Source: Hymenobacter sp. UV11
GTDB taxonomy: Bacteria > Bacteroidota > Bacteroidia > Cytophagales > Hymenobacteraceae
Direction of reading: 5' to 3'
Assembly: GCF_004684095.1 (NCBI RefSeq)
Contig: NZ_SRII01000009.1
Location: 1-64,000 of the forward strand
Length of the DNA stretch: 64,000 nucleotides
In this document: positions 51,879 through 61,144 of the stretch, one piece after another
Numbering within the stretch: the first letter of the stretch is position 1
How the letters are laid out: every line of letters starts with the position of its first letter
Notes under the pieces: generated by a model
Seen by the model: the letters and a program-made list of their open reading frames with translations, nothing else
The model's database searches: none
What the model was told of the DNA's origin: nothing
Position numbers and translations under genes: made by a program

Positions 51879-52493
51879 CTACCCCTTCTCTGCTTGCCCA
51901 AGCTGCGTGGCGGCCGGAGTAATGCCAAAGGCTTGGAGCAGCGCCAGCAAATAGGGCTCGGCTACTTCCGGTGCTGGTAGTGTTTCCTGGCTCACCACCA
52001 AATCGAGGGCTTCGGCTACTTCGAGCCCTGCCACTCGCCCAAAGCCCATGCTCCAGTCGGCAAAGCGGCGGGCCGGGCCGGGGCCTTCGCTCACGGTTAC
52101 CACCTGGGTATGCCGCGGGTCTTGCTGAATGCGGGCGTAGAGCTGGCGCACCTGCTGCTCGTCGCCTTCCAGCAGCTGCACAAACCGGCCGTCACTGTAG
52201 AGCAGAATTCCCGTTATGCTATGCCGCCCATTGAAGTTACGAGAACGCTCAAGCAAGGCCTGCAATTGCGCTTCATCAAACGGCTGCGCGGCCACACTAT
52301 GATAAAGCACCTGATAGGTACTAGCATCCAGCAAGCTAATAACTTGGTCAATAGTGAGTTCACCCCGTTGGTAGCGGTCTAGCAACTGCCGTTCGTAGCG
52401 CTGGGGAGCCAGGGCCGTGTTGGCCGTTACGGCCACGGCGCGCGCCACAATACGGCTGCGCTCGGTCTGACTATCGCTGTCAAAAGCTTTCAT
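51879..52493 (-). CDS. BLUF-domain blue-light photoreceptor with N-terminal extension
   Basis: A 204-residue protein from ATG 52493. The BLUF fold begins near residue 58: Tyr 64 in TYQVLYHS, Asn 88 in NFNGRHSITGILLY, Gln 106 in GRFVQLLEG and Trp 147 and Met 149 in FADWSMGF, that is, every residue of the flavin photocycle. An N-terminal extension of about 55 residues contains YERQLLDRYQRGELTIDQVI, a helix that may dimerise or bind a partner. No output domain is visible and no light-response gene lies beside it, so it probably works through protein partners. Confidence 0.92.
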   Translation of the reverse strand: MKAFDSDSQTERSRIVARAVAVTANTALAPQRYERQLLDRYQRGELTIDQVISLLDASTYQVLYHSVAAQPFDEAQLQALLERSRNFNGRHSITGILLYSDGRFVQLLEGDEQQVRQLYARIQQDPRHTQVVTVSEGPGPARRFADWSMGFGRVAGLEVAEALDLVVSQETLPAPEVAEPYLLALLQAFGITPAATQLGQAEKG

Positions 52494-52834
52494 ACTATCC
52501 ACGGTCAGCTGAACTGCGCAACATGCTTTACCCAGGCATATCACTTACGTAATTACTACCCCTCTCTTGAGAGAGTAGATACGCAAACCAGCAAAAATAT
52601 TTTCACTAATTGCTTTTAATCGTAAAGCTACCAGAATAAATGCATTTAGCAATCCATCAAATCGGCCTAATTCAGGTACCGATTCGTTCATTTTACTGTT
52701 CGCAGCGCTTGAGGAACGCACTCCGGCCTGCCACAGCCAAAAGCTGGCACTCGGAGGATAAGAGTTTGCATTTAGTGAGGGTCACGTGAGTGAGACAGGC
52801 AATGATTGTCTCTTAAACCGTCCGCTGACAAATC
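52494..52834. other. Intergenic region without a gene
   Basis: About 340 bases between the BLUF gene and the tRNA terminator. A small inverted repeat CTCTCT-TG-AGAGAG (52562-52575) lies about 70 bases upstream of the BLUF start and could be an operator. Nothing else recognisable. Confidence 0.5.
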
Positions 52835-52869
52835 AAAAGCCCCGCTTCCAGCTCGGAAACGGGGCTTTT
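52835..52869. terminator. Terminator downstream of tRNA-Ser
   Basis: AAAAGCCCCG and CGGGGCTTTT pair with the intervening loop; on the minus strand it follows the tRNA and ends in T4. Confidence 0.85.
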
Positions 52870-52871
52870 AG

Positions 52872-52959
52872 CAGAGAGGATGGGATTCGAACCCACGATA
52901 ACCTTTTGGGCTATACACACTTTCCAGGCGTGCTCCTTCGACCACTCGGACACCTCTCT
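52872..52959 (-). tRNA. tRNA-Ser (anticodon GGA)
   Basis: The minus strand folds as a class II tRNA of 88 bases: acceptor AGAGAGG/CCTCTCT, D arm GTGTCCGAGTGGTCGAAGG, anticodon stem CACGC/GTGTG with loop CTGGAAA (GGA, reads UCC/UCU), a variable arm, and T arm GGGTTCGAATCCC. Discriminator base G; CCA is not encoded. Confidence 0.95.
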
Positions 52960-52994
52960 GAATGGGGCTGCAAAGATAGGGAAGAAAGCGCAGT

Positions 52995-53045
52995 GTAGGG
53001 TAAGCTTTAGCTTGCCGTTGCTTGAGTAGGTTAGGCTTTAGCCGG
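52995..53045. repeat. GTAGGGTAAGC-family repeat, direct half copies
   Basis: GTAGGGTAAGCTTTAGCTTG followed by the variant GTAGGTTAGGCTTTAGCCGG in the same orientation; the inverted partner of other copies is missing. Confidence 0.75.
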
Positions 53046-53050
53046 CCGCC

Positions 53051-53092
53051 GATAAACTCGCAGCTGGTAAAATGACAAGCTGCGAGTTTATC
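53051..53092. repeat. Perfect 15-bp hairpin at the ansA end
   Basis: GATAAACTCGCAGCT (53051-53065) and AGCTGCGAGTTTATC (53078-53092). The right arm overlaps the ansA stop at 53088. No U-tract, so not a classical terminator. Confidence 0.85.
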
Positions 53093-54185
53093 CTACGCTT
53101 GTTTTCAGCGTAATCTCGCCGCGCAGGTCGTGGCTGAGCAGCTGCCGGGTTTCGACCTCGCTCAGGCCCAGGCCGAGCACAAACATGAGCTTGGTGATGG
53201 CGGCTTCGGTAGTGATGTCGTCGCCGCCGATAACGCCCAGGCCGGCGAGGCGGGCGCTGGTTTCGTAGTGGCCTTGCACTACCCTACCCTCCTCGCATTG
53301 GCTCACGTTGAGCAGGTAAACGCCTCGGGCATAGGCCCGTTCGAGGCAGGCCAGAAACCACGGCGCGGTGGGCGCGTTACCCGAGCCGTAGGTTTCGAGC
53401 ACGCAGCCGCGCAGGCCAGGTACGCTCAGCACGGCCTCCACTACCCCCTCCGTAATGCCCGGAAACAGCCGCAGCACGGCCACTTTTTCCTCCAGCTTTT
53501 GGTGGACTTTGAGGCGGGCGGCGGGCAGCAGGCGGATATTAGTGTCGTTGAAATCGAGGTTGATGCCTGCGCGGACCAGCGGCGGATAATTTTCGCTTTT
53601 GAAGGCGGCAAATTGCTGGCTTTCGACCTTTTTGGCGCGGGTACCCCGAATGAGTACGTCGTTGAAAAATACGCCCACCTCGGGCAGGCGCACGGTGTGG
53701 GCGTGCGGGTGGCGGGCGGCGGCTATCTCCAAGGCCGTGAGCAGGTTGCGGGTGGCATCGGTGCGGGTGCGGCCCACGGGCACCTGCGCGCCGGTAAAGA
53801 TGACAGGCTTGCCCAGGGATTCGAGCAAAAAGCTTAGCGCAGCGGCCGAATAGGCCATGGTATCGGTGCCGTGCAGAATAATAAAGCCGTCAAAATCAGC
53901 ATAGTGCAGGCCGATGAGCTCGGCTAGCCAGAGCCAGTCGGCGGGCGTGACGTTGCTGCTGTCGATGGGCTGCGGAAAGGCCAGCAACTCCAGGCGGTAG
54001 GGCAGCTGGCGCAGCTCGGGCATGCGCTTGCCCAACTTGCTGAAGTGCATAGGCACCAGCTCCTGCCGCCGATTCACGGCCATGCCCACCGTGCCGCCGG
54101 TGTACAGAATGAGCAGGCGCGGGGCCGCCGCGTCGGTAGCTTCGGCGGCGGTGGGCAGCGTGAGCAGGGGTAGGGCGTCAAGCAT
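53088..54185 (-). CDS. ansA: L-asparaginase, type I
   Basis: A 365-residue amidohydrolase converting asparagine to aspartate and ammonia. First active-site motif LYTGGTVGMA (Thr) and second HGTDTMAYSAAALS; both are in the first 120 residues. No signal peptide, as expected for the cytoplasmic type I enzyme. Its ATG overlaps the tatD stop. Confidence 0.92.
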   Translation of the reverse strand: MLDALPLLTLPTAAEATDAAAPRLLILYTGGTVGMAVNRRQELVPMHFSKLGKRMPELRQLPYRLELLAFPQPIDSSNVTPADWLWLAELIGLHYADFDGFIILHGTDTMAYSAAALSFLLESLGKPVIFTGAQVPVGRTRTDATRNLLTALEIAAARHPHAHTVRLPEVGVFFNDVLIRGTRAKKVESQQFAAFKSENYPPLVRAGINLDFNDTNIRLLPAARLKVHQKLEEKVAVLRLFPGITEGVVEAVLSVPGLRGCVLETYGSGNAPTAPWFLACLERAYARGVYLLNVSQCEEGRVVQGHYETSARLAGLGVIGGDDITTEAAITKLMFVLGLGLSEVETRQLLSHDLRGEITLKTSVG

Positions 54186-54952
54186 CAGAGGTTGAATAAC
54201 GCGTTGGCGGTGCGCGTGGTGGCGTCGGCCACGGCCTCGGGCGCCTGGCCCAGCAGAGCGGCCAGGCGGTGCAGCACCAGCGGCAGGTAGGCGGGCTCGT
54301 TGCGCTTGCCGCGGTAGGGCACCGGGGCCAGGTAGGGGCAGTCGGTTTCGAGCACCAGGTGCTCGAGGCCCACGTGCGGCAGCACCTTGTCCAGCCCGCC
54401 GTTTTTGAAAGTGGCTACCCCCCCTATTCCTAGCTTAAAGCCCAGGGCGATGATGCGCTCGGCCTCGGCCAGGCCGTCGGAGAAGCAGTGGAACACGCCG
54501 CTCAGGGTGCCGTCCTGAGCTTCGGCCACCAGCTCATAGGCCTCTTCGAAGGCGCTGCGGGTGTGCAGCACGATGGGCAACCTGTACTGCTTGGCCAAGC
54601 GCAGCTGCTCGCGCAGGGCTTCCTGCTGCTGCGGCAGGTAGGTCTTGTCCCAGTAGAGGTCGATGCCGCATTCGCCCACCGCCACGAAGGGCCGCCGCGC
54701 TAGCCAGTCGGACACTTCCTGCAGGTCCTTTTCAAACGTTGGCCCCACCGAGCAGGGGTGCAGGCCCATCATGGCGTGGCAGGTGGCGGGGGCATTGGCC
54801 TCCAACTCCAGCATGGCGTCGATGGTCGAGTGGTCCACGTTGGGCATTAAGATGGTGCCGACGCCCGCCGCCACGGCGCGGTGCAGCGCCTCGGCTTGGT
54901 CGGGCCGGAACTGCTCGGAATACAGATGCGCGTGGGTTTCTATTAACTTCAT
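54185..54952 (-). CDS. TatD-family metal-dependent hydrolase/DNase
   Basis: A 255-residue TIM-barrel hydrolase from ATG 54952: KLIETHAHLYSEQF (HxH), GECGIDLYW (Glu), VLHTRSA, FHCFSDGLAEAE and LETDCPYLAP, the five metal-ligand motifs of TatD enzymes. Overlaps ansA by one base, so the two are translationally coupled. Confidence 0.93.
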   Translation of the reverse strand: MKLIETHAHLYSEQFRPDQAEALHRAVAAGVGTILMPNVDHSTIDAMLELEANAPATCHAMMGLHPCSVGPTFEKDLQEVSDWLARRPFVAVGECGIDLYWDKTYLPQQQEALREQLRLAKQYRLPIVLHTRSAFEEAYELVAEAQDGTLSGVFHCFSDGLAEAERIIALGFKLGIGGVATFKNGGLDKVLPHVGLEHLVLETDCPYLAPVPYRGKRNEPAYLPLVLHRLAALLGQAPEAVADATTRTANALFNL

Positions 54953-54970
54953 AATAAGCAAATTATCTCC

Positions 54971-55399
54971 TCAAAGCGAGCAGCGCAGACGTAGATACGG
55001 AATGTCGCCTTTGTAAAAAACGTCGCCCTCGGGCGCTAGGCCAAAGCGCTGATAAAACGGCAGGGTATTCTGGCGGGCGTCGCACCAAATCATGACCGCG
55101 CCCTGCGCCCGCGCCGCCTGCATTGTGTGGCGTAGCAGCGCCGTGCCCAGACCCCTACCCTGCCAGGCCGGGTCGGTGGCAAACTTGCGGAAGCGCGCCT
55201 CCCCCGCAGGGGTTACAAATAGCGAAATTACCGCCCGCAGCTCGCCCGCCACGAAGGCGCCGAAGTGCTGGCCGGCCGCATCATCGGGTAGCTGCACGTA
55301 GGCCGGCGGCTTATCGGGCCACAGCACCGCGTGGCGAAGGGCGTAGGTCTGCGCGGCAGAAATGGGCTGAATAGCACTTATTACTTGCTCATTATTCAT
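54971..55399 (-). CDS. GNAT-family N-acetyltransferase
   Basis: A 142-residue enzyme with the acetyl-CoA loop DPAWQGRGLGTALLRHTMQ (Q/RxxGxG/A) near residue 80 and GAVMIWCDARQNTLPFYQRFGLAP. Substrate unknown. Follows the glycosyltransferase gene closely in the same direction. Confidence 0.88.
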   Translation of the reverse strand: MNNEQVISAIQPISAAQTYALRHAVLWPDKPPAYVQLPDDAAGQHFGAFVAGELRAVISLFVTPAGEARFRKFATDPAWQGRGLGTALLRHTMQAARAQGAVMIWCDARQNTLPFYQRFGLAPEGDVFYKGDIPYLRLRCSL

Positions 55400-55402
55400 G
55401 GC

Positions 55403-56527
55403 TTATTGATAAACCCGTCCTTTCCAATCAACCCTTTTGGGCCCAAACATGCGCCGGAGGGTGAGGTCGGTGAGGAGCGCTAACGAAAAAAATTCGTAGC
55501 CAACCACCACCAGCCCGGCCGGGGGGGGTAGGCCGGCGCGGCGCGCGGCTACCCCGGCCATAAGGCCCTGGGCGGCTATTTTGAGGGCCATCGCGCCCAG
55601 CGCCCAGGCTGGGCGGCTGGCCAACAGCAGGCCCACCACCGCCAGCCAGTAGCCGCTAAACAGCACCAAGCTCACCTGCACCTTGCGGGGCAGCGCCGCA
55701 GCGCCGCGCATCCAACGCAGACGCTGTCGCAGCAGCGCCGCCCACGAGCCGGCCGGCAGCGAGGCCGCCCGCACGGCCGGCTCAAACAGCTGCCGAAAGC
55801 CATAACCCTGCGCGTTCACGGCTTCAAACAAGGCAAAATCTTCGGTGATAGAGAAGGGCAGCGCCTCGTAGCCGCCGGTGGCGCGGTAGGCAGCGCGGGT
55901 CACGAGCATGTTGTTGCCCATCGCCGTAATGGGCTGGCCCGCGTCGGTAGCCACCTGCATGGAAGCCAGCGAGAGCAGCCAGTCGAGGCCCTGGCAGCGA
56001 GCCAGCCAGCCCGGCCCCTGCACCACCGTGAGGCCCGTGACGGTACCCACGCCCGGCGCGGCATGGGCCAGCATACTCGGCACCCAGGTGGGGGGTAGGG
56101 CAATGTCGGCGTCGGTAATGAGCAGATAATCAGTAGTGGCACGGCGGGCCAGGTGGGCTAGCACATTGGCCTTGCCCCGCGCCGCACCCAGTGTATCAGT
56201 GATGGGAATTATCTGGAAAGCACCCCCAAACCCCAGCATGGCGGCCTCGGCTACGGCGCGGGTGGCGTCGGTGCTGGCGTCGTCGCCGAGCAGCACTTCG
56301 AGCAACTGGGGGGGGTAGGCAAGCGCGCGCACGCTGGCCAGGCACCGCGGCAGGGCGGCGGCTTCGTTGCGGGCGGCAATGAGGATGCTGACGCGCGGCA
56401 GCGACGCGGGCAGCGCCACCGGGGCCGGCGCGCCCGTGCGCCGGGCCAGCCGCCACGTCACGTAGGCCAGCCAGGCTAGCCACAGCAGGCAGTAGGCGGC
56501 ACTCACGTAAAACAATATGCTCAGCAT
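55403..56527 (-). CDS. Membrane glycosyltransferase, family 2
   Basis: A 374-residue GT2 enzyme: N-terminal helix, then SILIAARNEAAALPRCLASV, GDDASTDATR, LLITDADIALPPTWV, ITEDFALFEAVNAQGY and QRLRWMRG (the QxxRW motif of processive GT2s), with three C-terminal helices. Probably makes or extends a surface glycan. It forms a run with the deacetylase gene 12 bases upstream. Confidence 0.87.
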   Translation of the reverse strand: MLSILFYVSAAYCLLWLAWLAYVTWRLARRTGAPAPVALPASLPRVSILIAARNEAAALPRCLASVRALAYPPQLLEVLLGDDASTDATRAVAEAAMLGFGGAFQIIPITDTLGAARGKANVLAHLARRATTDYLLITDADIALPPTWVPSMLAHAAPGVGTVTGLTVVQGPGWLARCQGLDWLLSLASMQVATDAGQPITAMGNNMLVTRAAYRATGGYEALPFSITEDFALFEAVNAQGYGFRQLFEPAVRAASLPAGSWAALLRQRLRWMRGAAALPRKVQVSLVLFSGYWLAVVGLLLASRPAWALGAMALKIAAQGLMAGVAARRAGLPPPAGLVVVGYEFFSLALLTDLTLRRMFGPKRVDWKGRVYQ

Positions 56528-56539
56528 CTGACAATCAAC

Positions 56540-57274
56540 TTATAACAACGCAAACTCGTAGCCCAGCTCGCTGTAGTGCGCCAGCAGCCGGGGCAGCAAA
56601 AACCGCAGCGAGCGGCTGGCCTTGCACGAATCGTGCAGCACCACGATGTCGCCGGGGCGGGTGGCGGCCAGCGTCAGGCGCAGCGCGGTTTCGGGGGGTA
56701 GGGCGGGGTCGTAGTCGCGGGTGAGCAGCGACCACATAATGACGCGGTACTGCCCACGCAGCGCCCGCAGCACCGGCCAGGTGAGGCGGCCGTAGGGCGG
56801 GCGGAAAAGAGGCTTCACAGCTGTTAGCTGATAGCTGATAGCTGATAGCTTTTCGGCCGGCTCTGTTCTCTCTGTTTCTATTGAACGAGAGCTATCAGCT
56901 AACAGCTTTAAGCTATCAGCTAACAATAATTCGCACTCCGCCACGCCGGCCAGGTAGGCGGCGCGGGGCGTATTCCAGGCGCTGCGGTGGTGCTGGGTGT
57001 GGTTGCCGAGGCGGTGGCCGGCGGCCAGAGCAGCGCGGGCAATGGCGGGGTGGCGGGCCAGGTTGTCGCCCACGCAAAAGAACGTGGCCGGGGCCTGGTA
57101 GGCGGCCAGCTGCGCCAGCACCCAGGGCGTTTCTTCCGGAATGGGGCCGTCGTCGAAGGTGAGGTAGAGGCGCGGCCGGCCCGTGGGGCCCACCGGCGCG
57201 CCCCGCCACTCGCTGCCCGGAAACAGCGGGTGCAGCCAGGCCGGCGGGCGTGTAAGCGGATTAGGAAGCTGCAA
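56540..57274 (-). CDS. Polysaccharide deacetylase (NodB-type) with an in-frame repeat insertion
   Basis: A 244-residue CE4 deacetylase: YLTFDDGPIPEE (catalytic Asp and metal Asp), GNHTQHH (His ligands), FRPPYGRL, IMWSLLTRDYD and VVLHDSCKASRS. Between the HTQHH and RPPYG motifs about 36 residues (around 117-152) are encoded by a palindromic repeat and read LLLADSLKLLADSS and KLSAISYQLTAVK; these are unlike the family. TTG 57274 is used as the start and should be treated with caution. Likely acts on peptidoglycan or a surface glycan with the neighbouring GT2. Confidence 0.87.
   Translation of the reverse strand: MQLPNPLTRPPAWLHPLFPGSEWRGAPVGPTGRPRLYLTFDDGPIPEETPWVLAQLAAYQAPATFFCVGDNLARHPAIARAALAAGHRLGNHTQHHRSAWNTPRAAYLAGVAECELLLADSLKLLADSSRSIETERTEPAEKLSAISYQLTAVKPLFRPPYGRLTWPVLRALRGQYRVIMWSLLTRDYDPALPPETALRLTLAATRPGDIVVLHDSCKASRSLRFLLPRLLAHYSELGYEFALL
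56819..56924. repeat. Palindromic repeat inside the deacetylase gene
   Basis: AGCTGTTAGCTGATAGCT (56819-56836) and its perfect 18-bp complement (56890-56907), each flanked by further AGCTATCAGC units. The frame stays open across it. Confidence 0.92.
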
Positions 57275-57410
57275 AACGAAACCGAAACGAACAAGCGTAG
57301 GTACTACCAGAAGACCAGGCTTCCGCCTGCAAACTTACCGTTGCGGCCGCAGCTACCCCATCGGCCTCCAATTCATCATTTTTAATTCTTAATTCTCAAT
57401 TCCCTAAATC

Positions 57411-57716
57411 ATGCCCCGCAAGTCCTTCTCCGAGCTCATTAACAGCCCCGGCATGCCCGTGCTGGTCGATTTTTATGCCGACTGGTGCGGGCCCTGCAAA
57501 ACGATGGCGCCCATCTTGCAGCAGTTTGCTGCGCAACACGAGGGCAAGCTGCGCATCATTAAGATAGATGTGGACAAAAACCAGGCGGTAGCCCAGCAAT
57601 TCAACGTGCAGAGCATCCCTACCCTCATTCTTTTTCACAAAGGGCAGCCGGTGTGGCGGCAGGCGGGCGTGGTGCCGGCCACCCAGCTTACGCAGGCGGT
57701 AGGAGCCTATCTGTAG
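57411..57716 (+). CDS. trxA: Thioredoxin
   Basis: A 101-residue thioredoxin, near full length: VLVDFYADWCGPCKTMAP with active Cys 26 and 29, then FNVQSIPTLILFHKGQPVWRQ holding the cis-Pro. Monocistronic, with an AT-rich leader. Confidence 0.95.
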   Translation: MPRKSFSELINSPGMPVLVDFYADWCGPCKTMAPILQQFAAQHEGKLRIIKIDVDKNQAVAQQFNVQSIPTLILFHKGQPVWRQAGVVPATQLTQAVGAYL

Positions 57717-57820
57717 GCTTTTCAGCCACCAGCGCCTCTGGCGAATGTGGCCGGGCTACAAACTAAAGTAACGTGGTCAGCGTTGGCGCAACACGCGCCC
57801 ATGGGCCGTTACTTTGTACT

Positions 57821-60169
57821 ATGATTCGAGACGCGCTACTACGCAATTTTATACTAATCAGTGTTTTACTAGCAACTTTTCCGCGCTGGGGCTGGGCCCA
57901 GGCGCAGCACGTGCTGAGTGGGGTAGTGAGGGGTAGCGATGGCGGCGTGCTGCCCGGCGCGTCGGTAGCGGTGCCCGCGCTGGGCCTGGGCACGGCCACC
58001 GAGGCCGATGGCCACTACAAACTCAGCCTGCCCGAGGGGGCGCAGCAGGTGGTGGTGTCGTTTGTGGGCTACACGTCCCAGACGCTGAGCGTGAACCTGC
58101 ACCGCAGCCAGCAGCACAGCTTCACGCTGGCGGCGGCGGCCAGCGAGCTGGGCGAGGTGGTGGTGCGAGGCGAGCAGACGCTAAAAGAAAAGCTGCAAAC
58201 TACCCAGATGGGCGTCGAGCACCTCAGCATCCGCGAGGCCAAGCTGCTGCCGGCGCTGTTTGGCGAGGTCGATATTCTCAAAACGCTCCAGCTCAAGCCT
58301 GGCGTGCAGAGCGGCGGCGAGGGCAGCAGCGGCCTGTTTGTGCGCGGCGGCTCGGCCGACCAGAACCTGGTGCTGGTGGATAATGTGTTGGTTTATAACC
58401 CCAACCACCTGTTTGGACTGTTCTCGGTGTTCAACTCCGACGCCGTGCAGAGCGTTGATTTGTATAAGTCGGGCTTCCCAGCGCAGTTTGGGGGTAGGCT
58501 TTCGTCGGTGGTGGATGTGAAGCTGCGCGAGGGCGACCGCGAGAAATTTGTGACCACGGGCGGCATCGGCCTCATCTCGTCGCGCCTCAGCTTTGAGGGG
58601 CCGATAAAGAAGGGCAAGGGCTCGTTTATCGTGAGCGGGCGGCGCACGTATTTCGACGTGTTTACCCGCGCTCTGAACCGGGTCAATGCCAATAAGGAGG
58701 ACTACACGCCCATCCCGGACTACTATTTCTACGACTTCAACGCCAAGGCCAACTACACGCTCGGCGAAAAGGACCAGCTGTTTTTTACGGGTTACTTGGG
58801 GCGCGATGTCTTCGGCTTTACCTCGCCCAATGGCTTTCAGGCCGCGTTTACCTGGGGCAATACGCTGGGCGCACTGCGCTGGCAGCACGTATTTTCGCCC
58901 CGGCTCACGGCCAATACGTCCGCGTCGATAACCTCTTATAAGTACAACCTCGGCAACAGCATCGACCAGTTTTCCTTCAACCTGGGCTCGACCATTCTGG
59001 ACTACACCGCGCGCACCGACTTCGACTACGTGCCCAACGACCGGCACACTATCAAGTTTGGCGCCCTGGTTACGGCCCACAATTTTGGGGTAGGGCGCTT
59101 GCAGCGCAACTCGCAGGACAACAGCTTAAACGTCAATTCCGACGTTAATTACCTTGGCCAGGAAGCCGGCCTCTACGCCAGCGATAATATCAAGGTTAAC
59201 GATAAATTTCAGACGGAGCTGGGGCTGCGGCTGTCGGGTTTTCAGAGCGGCACCGACCATTTTGCTGGCCTAGAGCCGCGCGCGGCGGCCCGCTACTCGC
59301 TCTCAGACAAGGTGGCGCTGAAGGCCAGCTACGCGCTCATGTACCAGTACGTGCACCTGGTGTCGAACTCGGGCGCGTCGCTGCCCACCGATATTTGGTA
59401 CCCCTCGCGCCTGTCGGTGAAGCCCGAGCGCTCGCAGCAGGTGAGCTCGGGCGTGAGCTTTTTACTCGGCGATGGCAAGTTTTTGCTCACCGACGAAGTG
59501 TATTATAAGTGGGCCAACAACCAGATTGACTTCAAGGACGGCGCCCAGATTTTTGCCAATAACAACCTTGATACGCAGTTCCTCTTCGGCCGCGGCTGGG
59601 CCTACGGCAATGAGCTGTACCTAGAGAAAAAAACCGGCAAAACCACTGGCTGGATTGGCTACACCCTGGCCTGGACCAAGCGCAACTTTCCGCCGCAACT
59701 CGGCACCTCGGGCATCAACAACGGCCAGGATTTCTATCCCAACTACGACCGGCGTCACAACCTGAACATCGTCGTTATTCACCAACTCAATACGCGCCTC
59801 TCGCTCACAGCCAGCTTTGTATACACGAGCGGCGCGCCCACTACCCTGCCGCTGGGCCGCTTTGCCACCCAGGATATTTACCAGGGCGGCATCCAGGCCG
59901 TACCGGTGTACCCAGACCGCAACTCGTACCGCATGATTCCTTACCACCGCCTCGACCTGGGCTTGGTGTACAAGCTGCGGCCCACCCGCATCGGCGGCGA
60001 CCGCGACCTGACTTTCAGCATCTACAACGCCTACAATCGGCGCAACGCCTACTTCATCTACTTCGAGCAAACCCGCGACAAGGCGACGGACCAGGTCACC
60101 GGCTACCGCGCGCAGCAGGTGTCGCTGTTCCCGTTCATCCCGTCGGTGACCTACAATTTTAAATTCTGA
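57821..60169 (+). CDS. TonB-dependent receptor with carboxypeptidase-like N-terminal domain
   Basis: A 782-residue outer-membrane receptor from ATG 57821 (signal peptide FILISVLLATFPRWGWAQ). A CarboxypepD_reg-like domain (LSGVVRGSDGGVLPGASVAV) is followed by the plug (EVDILKTLQLKPGVQSGGEG, FVRGGSADQNLVLVDNVLVY) and the 22-strand barrel ending in the usual aromatic VTYNFKF. Paired with the DUF4249 gene, the common Bacteroidota arrangement. The substrate cannot be read from sequence. Confidence 0.93.
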   Translation: MIRDALLRNFILISVLLATFPRWGWAQAQHVLSGVVRGSDGGVLPGASVAVPALGLGTATEADGHYKLSLPEGAQQVVVSFVGYTSQTLSVNLHRSQQHSFTLAAAASELGEVVVRGEQTLKEKLQTTQMGVEHLSIREAKLLPALFGEVDILKTLQLKPGVQSGGEGSSGLFVRGGSADQNLVLVDNVLVYNPNHLFGLFSVFNSDAVQSVDLYKSGFPAQFGGRLSSVVDVKLREGDREKFVTTGGIGLISSRLSFEGPIKKGKGSFIVSGRRTYFDVFTRALNRVNANKEDYTPIPDYYFYDFNAKANYTLGEKDQLFFTGYLGRDVFGFTSPNGFQAAFTWGNTLGALRWQHVFSPRLTANTSASITSYKYNLGNSIDQFSFNLGSTILDYTARTDFDYVPNDRHTIKFGALVTAHNFGVGRLQRNSQDNSLNVNSDVNYLGQEAGLYASDNIKVNDKFQTELGLRLSGFQSGTDHFAGLEPRAAARYSLSDKVALKASYALMYQYVHLVSNSGASLPTDIWYPSRLSVKPERSQQVSSGVSFLLGDGKFLLTDEVYYKWANNQIDFKDGAQIFANNNLDTQFLFGRGWAYGNELYLEKKTGKTTGWIGYTLAWTKRNFPPQLGTSGINNGQDFYPNYDRRHNLNIVVIHQLNTRLSLTASFVYTSGAPTTLPLGRFATQDIYQGGIQAVPVYPDRNSYRMIPYHRLDLGLVYKLRPTRIGGDRDLTFSIYNAYNRRNAYFIYFEQTRDKATDQVTGYRAQQVSLFPFIPSVTYNFKF

Positions 60170-60233
60170 CCACTGATTAGCGCGGATTTTAACGGATTTC
60201 ACGGATTTTGTGGACGATTGTTTTTAGTTAGTT

Positions 60234-61124
60234 ATGATTATTGGCACTGTAAATAAGCGGATTTTAACGTTGGCTCTGGCGGGGGGGGTAGGGCTGCTGG
60301 CGGGCTGCAAAAGCCTGCAAAACGATGTGAATGTGCCCCTCCCCTACTACGCCAACCAGCTCGTGGCCGAGTGCTACCTGCAGAACGGGGCCATCCCGCG
60401 CCTCACTATTACGGAGTCCGTGCCCTACCTAGATGATGGCCAAGCCATTGCAGCTGGCTCGCAGGTACTTGCGCTCTCGAATGGCCAGACCGTGCAGCTG
60501 CCCACCGACGTAACTGTGACCCTGACGCTGCCTGGCGGCCGGCCCCTACCTCTGCGCTACAGCCCCGGCGTCGACAAGGCCACCGGCAAGTATTACACGC
60601 ACGTGGGCACCACGCCGCTCGTGGCCCAGGCCGGCCAGCAGTTTGGCCTCGATGCGCAGGACAAGCGCGGGCGGCACCTCACGGGCACCACCATTGTGCC
60701 CACTTTCATCCGCATCGACTCAACTCAGTACAAGTATAATGCGCTGACCGGGGTCAACAAAAAGGCTTATTTCGTGACGAAGTGGACCGACCCCGGCGCC
60801 ACCAGAGACTTCTACCGCCTGATGCTGCACAAGGGCAAGCCGGCCAACAACTCCGAAACCGATAACCTGGTCGACGACCGGCTTTTCAATGGCCAGTCCT
60901 ACTCGCAGGTCACGACCTACCGCTTCGTGCCCGGCGATACGGTCACGGCCACGCTCTACCACCTCGACTCGCTGTACTACGATTTTCGGGTGTCGGTGCG
61001 CAACGCCCGCAACGCCAACGGCAACCCGTTTGCGCAGCCTTCCTCCATCCACAGCAACGTGCAGGGCGGCCTGGGCATCTTCACCGTGCTCGTGAGCGAC
61101 CAGCGCACGGTGTACTTGAAGTAG
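60234..61124 (+). CDS. DUF4249 lipoprotein, receptor partner
   Basis: A 296-residue lipoprotein (LALAGGVGLLAGC lipobox) with the DUF4249 domain: LVAECYLQNGAIPRLTITESVPY, then beta-rich repeats to TRDFYRLMLHKGKP and FTVLVSDQRTVYLK. DUF4249 proteins are generally encoded just after a TonB receptor, as here (64 bases), and probably are its surface-exposed substrate-binding partner. Confidence 0.88.
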   Translation: MIIGTVNKRILTLALAGGVGLLAGCKSLQNDVNVPLPYYANQLVAECYLQNGAIPRLTITESVPYLDDGQAIAAGSQVLALSNGQTVQLPTDVTVTLTLPGGRPLPLRYSPGVDKATGKYYTHVGTTPLVAQAGQQFGLDAQDKRGRHLTGTTIVPTFIRIDSTQYKYNALTGVNKKAYFVTKWTDPGATRDFYRLMLHKGKPANNSETDNLVDDRLFNGQSYSQVTTYRFVPGDTVTATLYHLDSLYYDFRVSVRNARNANGNPFAQPSSIHSNVQGGLGIFTVLVSDQRTVYLK

Positions 61125-61144
61125 CCAGCTAAATCAGTAATAAC

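Noticed and set aside
52786..52998. 70-codon open frame
   Set aside because: It runs through the tRNA-Ser gene and its terminator.
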